A stretch of 64,000 bases of DNA from Halomicrobium zhouii. Lineage in GTDB: Archaea; Halobacteriota; Halobacteria; Halobacteriales; Haloarculaceae. The DNA lies in contig NZ_FOZK01000001.1 in assembly GCF_900114435.1 (NCBI RefSeq), positions 1,302,001-1,366,000 on the forward strand. Direction: 5' to 3'. The notes under the pieces are model-generated. The model was not told the DNA's origin. It searched no databases and worked only from the letters and a program-made list of their open reading frames with translations. Numbering within the stretch: position 1 is the stretch's first letter; every line of letters begins with the position of its first letter. Both the position numbers and the translations under genes were made by a program. Below are positions 60,169-64,000 of the stretch, one piece after another.

Positions 60169-60330
60169 ATGTCCTCGTCACTCGGCGGCTTCTGGAACGA
60201 ACTCGAACCGACGCTGCTCATCGTCGTCGGCTTCGTCCTGTTCGTCATTCCCGAACCCGCGACGTCGACGCTCGGCGTCGGGCTCATGCTGCTCGGTGCC
60301 GCCTGGTGGTTCTACGAGTGGGGGCGGTGA
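60169..60330 (+). CDS. Small membrane protein, 53 residues
   Basis: ATG at 60169 gives MSSSLGGFWNELEPTLLIVV, with two short hydrophobic helices (about 13-30 and 34-48, GVGLMLLGAAWWFYEW). The NELEPT start is similar in style to WNELGTG of the pilin-like gene at 60026, divergent from it. Function unknown. An upstream in-frame ATG at 60124 is less likely. Confidence 0.65.
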   Translation: MSSSLGGFWNELEPTLLIVVGFVLFVIPEPATSTLGVGLMLLGAAWWFYEWGR

Positions 60331-60381
60331 CCTGGTCAGACGGCACCCACAGTTATTGGCGCCGAACACCCTAGAGCGACC

Positions 60382-60810
60382 GTGGCTGGCACACTTACCG
60401 ACACCTACGTCGCGGCCATCCAGCACGACCTCGTGGATCTTCCCGAGGGCGCGCGCCGGGTCGGCGTCGTCCGGAAGCCGACGCCCTGGTTCCACGGAGT
60501 GGTCGACGAGAACCGCCCGGCGCTGGGCCCGCCGCGGGACCTGCTGGCGGCGTTCCAGGAGCGCGAGGAGGGGTTCAAACTCGACGGGATGTGCGACGAG
60601 GGCGCGCACAACGCCGCGTGGGAGGAACTCGACTTCGCCGAGCGGTACCGGGAACACCTCAGGAGCGACGAGGCCAGAACCGCGCTCGCAGCGTTGCGTG
60701 ACGCGCTCGCCGACGGCACTGACATCGCCCTCGTCTGTTACGAGAACACCGACAAGAAGCGGTGTCATCGGACGATCCTCCGCGACGTGCTGGCGGGGAG
60801 TGACGACTAG
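60382..60810 (+). CDS. DUF488 family protein
   Basis: A 142-residue protein starting at GTG 60382. The family C-terminal signature is present: DGTDIALVCYENTDKKRCHR with the conserved Cys-Tyr-Glu and Cys-His that suggest a thiol- or metal-based site. DUF488 proteins occur in all domains with no firm activity; some adjoin DNA-repair or heavy-metal genes. No such context is seen here. Confidence 0.85.
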   Translation: MAGTLTDTYVAAIQHDLVDLPEGARRVGVVRKPTPWFHGVVDENRPALGPPRDLLAAFQEREEGFKLDGMCDEGAHNAAWEELDFAERYREHLRSDEARTALAALRDALADGTDIALVCYENTDKKRCHRTILRDVLAGSDD

Positions 60811-60950
60811 TGCCGGCACTATTCCCCGGTAGCTGCGAGCAGGGGAAAAGACCCGCGAGCGTCGGACGGGGGCTGCGGGACCGGACGGCGGGGTTCTGCG
60901 GGGGAACGGCCGTCGTAGACGGCGGTCGGACTTGCCCGGAGCGTGGTCGT

Positions 60951-60960
60951 CTTAAATACC
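60951..60960 (+). promoter_or_regulatory. TATA-like box of the ABC importer operon
   Basis: CTTAAATACC lies 19-28 bases upstream of the substrate-binding-protein ATG at 60979 within GC-rich DNA, and probably drives the three-gene operon 60979-63595. Confidence 0.5.
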
Positions 60961-60978
60961 CTTTCGTAAGAGAGGGAC

Positions 60979-61995
60979 ATGACGAGTGACTCGCAACGGC
61001 TCTCGCGACGTGCGTATCTCGCGGGTGCCGGCGCTGCGGCGACTGTCGGTCTCGCTGGCTGTGTCGACCTGGGTGGGTCGGACGAACTGACGCTCGCGCA
61101 CATGCCCATCTTCCCCGACCTGCAGTACTACGTGATGGAGGCCGAGGGGTACCTCGACGACGTCGACGCGACGATCGAGAGTCGCGAGTTCACCGACGGA
61201 CCCGCGATCGTCCAGGCGTTCGGCGGCGACGAACTCGACGTCGCCATGTTCGGCGTCGTCCCGTCGATGATCGTCATCGACCGGGGTATCCCGGCGAAGG
61301 TGACCGCGACGAACATCAAGGAGCCGATGGCGATCATGGCTCACGAGGAGTTCCACTCGATGTGGGACGAGCACGGGGCCGACGCCTTCGGCGTCTGGGA
61401 GGAGGAGAAGGGCCGGAAGTTCCGCTTCGGTACCTTCCCGCAGGGGTCGGTGCCGGACGTCCTCCTTCGGTACTGGCTCCAGTCGGAGGTCGGTGTCGAC
61501 CCCACGGAGGCCGCGGAGATACTCGAGATCAGCGGCGCCAACGCCGTGTGGCAGGCCATCGCCAACGGCGAGGTCGACGGGACGTCGATCATGGAACCGG
61601 TCCCGACGCGGGCCGACCAGGAGGGCTCGCCGGTCAGTACCTTCCGGACGGCCGCCGACATCATGCCCGGACAGCCGGCCGCCGTGACGTTGATGCGCGA
61701 CGAGGTCAGGAACTCCCCGGTGGCGACGCAGTTCCTCGAGGCCCACGTGAACGCGACGGAGTTCATCGACGCGAACCCGGAGGGGACGGCACAGATCGTC
61801 GAAGACTCGCTGGGGATGCCGGCCGACCAGGCCCTGGCGGCGCTCCAGGGGCCGCTGTCGAACTTCGTCACCGACCCGCACGAGATCGAGAACGGGACGG
61901 AGATATTCGCGGAGTTCGCCCACGAGAACGGCCAAATCGACGAACAGCTCTCCCTCGATCAGATATTCGACTACAGCGTCTACGAGGGCCTGTAA
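60979..61995 (+). CDS. ABC importer substrate-binding lipoprotein (NitT/TauT type), Tat-exported
   Basis: A 338-residue binding protein. The N-terminus has a twin-arginine signal ([20 protein letters not shown]) with a lipobox, so it is exported folded and lipid-anchored. The mature domain matches NitT/TauT/SsuA-type proteins: [56 protein letters not shown] and [20 protein letters not shown]. The ligand could be nitrate, sulfonate, a thiamine precursor or other small anion; no catabolic enzyme adjoins to decide. The permease and ATPase follow in the same direction. Confidence 0.93.
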   Translation: MTSDSQRLSRRAYLAGAGAAATVGLAGCVDLGGSDELTLAHMPIFPDLQYYVMEAEGYLDDVDATIESREFTDGPAIVQAFGGDELDVAMFGVVPSMIVIDRGIPAKVTATNIKEPMAIMAHEEFHSMWDEHGADAFGVWEEEKGRKFRFGTFPQGSVPDVLLRYWLQSEVGVDPTEAAEILEISGANAVWQAIANGEVDGTSIMEPVPTRADQEGSPVSTFRTAADIMPGQPAAVTLMRDEVRNSPVATQFLEAHVNATEFIDANPEGTAQIVEDSLGMPADQALAALQGPLSNFVTDPHEIENGTEIFAEFAHENGQIDEQLSLDQIFDYSVYEGL

Positions 61996-62021
61996 CCGGA
62001 CCCGTACCAACTATCGAGACC

Positions 62022-62834
62022 ATGGCAATCGACGTCGGCGAAGATGTCGGACGAGGAACGGAGGACGAGGAGACGTTCGTCCCGCTCGTGGGGTGGGATC
62101 TCCGCCGCGCTGGCCGCGGCGCGATCGGGATCGTGGCGTTCGTCGTACTGTGGTGGCTGGCGTCGCTCGTCCAGCCTGCCTACGTTCTCCCGGCGCCGCC
62201 GGCCGTCGCAACGGCGTTCTACGCCGAGGCCGCCTCGGGTGCGATCACGGACGCCCTCGCGAGCAGCGTCCTCCACTGGGTTCCGGGCGCCGTCGTCGGG
62301 ACGGGGCTGGGCATTCTCGCCGGCATCGTCCTCGGATGGAGCCGGCTGGCAGACGACGTCTCCGCCCCGGTCGTGCGAACGCTCCGGCCGGTCCCGCCGC
62401 TCGCGCTCATCGGCTTCGCCATCGCCTGGTTCGGGATCAACCACGTCGGCGCCGCCTTCATCATCGCCGTCGGCGCGTTCTGGATCAACTTCTACGCCAC
62501 GTACGGCGGCGTCGAGGGCGTCTCGGCGGACCTCCTCGACGTCGCGCGGAGCCTGGACGTCCGGACGGACCGCGAACTCGTGCGGTCGGTCGTTATCCCC
62601 GCCGCCTCGCCGGAGATACTCACCGGCGTCAGGACGGGGATCGGTCGGTGCTGGATGCTCGTCGTCGCCTCGGAGATCTTCGGCGTCCCCGGCATCGGGC
62701 GGGAGATACTGCGGGCCTCGAACAACCTCCAGGTCGACGTCGTCATCACCTACATCCTCGTGTTGAGCGTCATGTTCCTCCTCGTGGACACGGCGTTCCG
62801 CGCGGTCCAGCGGAGGGTTCTGGCGTGGCGGTAG
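62022..62834 (+). CDS. ABC importer permease (NitT/TauT type)
   Basis: A 270-residue membrane permease with six helices: [59 protein letters not shown] and others. The EAA-like coupling loop is [20 protein letters not shown] with [23 protein letters not shown] at 62022 is 26 bases after the binding-protein stop. Its last ten bases overlap the ATPase start. Confidence 0.93.
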   Translation: MAIDVGEDVGRGTEDEETFVPLVGWDLRRAGRGAIGIVAFVVLWWLASLVQPAYVLPAPPAVATAFYAEAASGAITDALASSVLHWVPGAVVGTGLGILAGIVLGWSRLADDVSAPVVRTLRPVPPLALIGFAIAWFGINHVGAAFIIAVGAFWINFYATYGGVEGVSADLLDVARSLDVRTDRELVRSVVIPAASPEILTGVRTGIGRCWMLVVASEIFGVPGIGREILRASNNLQVDVVITYILVLSVMFLLVDTAFRAVQRRVLAWR

Positions 62835-63595
62835 ACGGGACCGAACCCGAGCAGGCGCGCGTCGTCGTCGACGGCGTCAGCAAACAGTTCCCCGGGGCGA
62901 ACGGTCCCGTGCGGGCGCTGGCGGACGTCTCCTTCACGGTCGACCCCGGGGAGTTCATCTGCGTCGTGGGTCCGTCGGGGTCGGGGAAGACCACGCTCTT
63001 TCGAATCATCGCCGGGCTGGAGGAGGCCACCGAGGGGACCGTCTCGCTACGCGGCGAGCCGATAGAGGGCCCCGACGCGGACCTGGGGATCGTCTTCCAG
63101 GAGTACCACCTGTTCCCGTGGCGGACTGTCGAGGGGAACGTGGGATTCGGTCCCGAGAAGCGGGGCGTGCCGGCGGACGAGCGCGACCGGCGCGTCCGGG
63201 AACTGCTCGACCTGGTCGGCCTGGACGGATTCGCCGACAGGTATCCCAAGGAACTCTCCGGCGGGATGAAACAGCGCGTCGCGCTCGCACGCGCCCTCGC
63301 GCTCGACCCGACGCTCCTCCTGATGGACGAACCGTTCGGGGCACTCGACGCACAGACGAAGGCGATGCTCCAGGACGAACTGCTCGACATCTGGTCGGAG
63401 ACGGGCAAGACGATCCTGTTCGTCACCCACGACGTCGAGGAGGCCGTCAGACTCGCCGACCGGGTCGTCGTCATGGGCATCGAACCGGGCCACGTCCGGG
63501 AAGTCGTCGACGTGGACCTCGACCGGCCCCGGACGCGCTCCGACGAGGCGTTCGGGCAGTACTACGAGCGGATTCTCGACCTCATCGAGTCGTAG
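62825..63595 (+). CDS. ABC importer ATPase (NitT/TauT type)
   Basis: A 256-residue ATPase, starting with GTG at 62825 ([20 protein letters not shown]). Walker A is [21 protein letters not shown]-loop [20 protein letters not shown], signature [20 protein letters not shown], Walker [16 protein letters not shown], and H-loop [20 protein letters not shown]. The overlap with the permease stop (ten bases) indicates coupling. It completes the importer with 60979 and 62022. Confidence 0.94.
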   Translation: MAVDGTEPEQARVVVDGVSKQFPGANGPVRALADVSFTVDPGEFICVVGPSGSGKTTLFRIIAGLEEATEGTVSLRGEPIEGPDADLGIVFQEYHLFPWRTVEGNVGFGPEKRGVPADERDRRVRELLDLVGLDGFADRYPKELSGGMKQRVALARALALDPTLLLMDEPFGALDAQTKAMLQDELLDIWSETGKTILFVTHDVEEAVRLADRVVVMGIEPGHVREVVDVDLDRPRTRSDEAFGQYYERILDLIES

Positions 63596-63672
63596 CCACT
63601 CGCGAGTCACGGGCGCCCCGCCTGTTTCTCGTCCTGAAAAACGACTATACGGGAGCCAGCCGACGCTCACGT

Positions 63673-64000
63673 ATGGAGTATCAGCGACTCGGCGAGACGG
63701 GACTCGAGGTATCACCGCTCTGCCTGGGCACCTGGCGCTTCGGCCAGGAGAACGACGGCGTGATGGAGACGGACCGCGAGGCGGCCCACGAGTTGCTCGA
63801 CGCCTTCGCCGACCGCGGGGGGAACTTCATCGACACGGCCAACGGCTACGGCGAGGGCCGCAGTGAGAAATGGATCGGCGAGTGGCTCGCGGACCGCGAC
63901 CGCGAGGACTTCGTGGTCGCATCGAAGTGCTACTGGTCGAACGTCTCGCGCTTCCAGGAGAACCTCTCGCGCAAGAACGTTCGCGCCGAAGTCGAGGGGT
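63673..64000 (+). CDS. Aldo/keto reductase, 3' end outside window
   Basis: The first 109 codons of an AKR: MEYQRLGETGLEVSPLCLGT, FIDTANGYGEGRSEKWIGEWL with catalytic Asp and Tyr, and VVASKCYWSNVSRF with the catalytic Lys. The frame is intact to the window end. It is a different subfamily from the AKR at 20284 (no VYSTGES block). A C-terminal His/NADPH region cannot be seen. Confidence 0.85.
   Translation, partial: MEYQRLGETGLEVSPLCLGTWRFGQENDGVMETDREAAHELLDAFADRGGNFIDTANGYGEGRSEKWIGEWLADRDREDFVVASKCYWSNVSRFQENLSRKNVRAEVEG

Noticed and set aside
60811-60978. Possible tRNA or short gene in the gap before the ABC importer
   Set aside because: No cloverleaf pairing or T-arm consensus and no start codon with coding character; only the TATA-like box is supported.

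Overview
The window is chromosomal DNA from a halophilic archaeon of the class Halobacteria. Evidence: G+C in the mid-60s percent, proteins very rich in Asp and Glu, leaderless-style promoters with an A/T-rich TATA element about 25-33 bases before the start codon, and lineage markers such as a SAMP-type ubiquitin-like modifier, GatD, archaeal Pus10, KptA, HerA/NurA, CheF, Tat-dependent lipoproteins and HMG-CoA reductase. A member of the Haloarcula/Halosimplex group is possible but I cannot place the genus. I see no rRNA, tRNA, CRISPR array or transposase gene.

Layout. 0.2-5.3 kb: secreted Gly/Asn-rich protein, ArsR-type regulator, membrane protein, PAS/GAF hybrid histidine kinase. 5.5-9.8 kb: gatD, a four-helix membrane protein with a 43-codon overlapping partner, an acetyltransferase, surE and a SAMP gene. 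9.9-15.7 kb: an ion-transport block (two TrkA_C membrane proteins, a TrkA-N potassium channel, an HPP/UspA protein). 15.8-24 kb: nucleoside phosphorylase, a sequon-rich surface protein, DUF63 protein, deoC, an aldo/keto reductase, two UspA proteins around a large palindromic element, manganese catalase and a candidate structured RNA. 24.4-33.4 kb: an accessory region with HicA and a HicB gene broken by an amber codon, HerA-like ATPase, a phosphatase-fold hydrolase, a candidate graspetide (RiPP) cluster, hairpin repeats and NurA. 33.5-42.6 kb: gpmI, a second palindromic element, a PH-like protein, kptA, a tandemly duplicated block with gene remnants, and the nadA-nadB-nadC operon. 42.8-49.2 kb: hmgA, small membrane proteins, cupin, lipoprotein, icd, an Ntn asparaginase-type enzyme. 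49.3-52.5 kb: two cheF paralogues around an MNT/HEPN pair, both followed by hairpin repeats. 52.6-64 kb: uppP, mscS, an NTF2-like protein, a third palindromic element, pus10, an ABC exporter, a pilin-like protein, a DUF488 protein, a NitT/TauT-type ABC importer and a truncated aldo/keto reductase.

The most novel signals are: (1) a compact set of an MvdD-like ATP-grasp ligase, an M50 membrane protease with a PqqD/RRE-like N-terminal domain, and a convergent 47-codon peptide gene with a TATA box, which together look like an archaeal graspetide system; (2) a family of three large nested palindromes whose two longer copies share internal helices with compensatory base changes, suggesting a structured RNA of about 0.4-0.5 kb; (3) a second family of short hairpins with a conserved 11-base loop that abut the TAG stop codon of three different genes; (4) a 98-base three-way-junction RNA candidate at 24.3 kb; and (5) a HicAB module whose antitoxin is interrupted.
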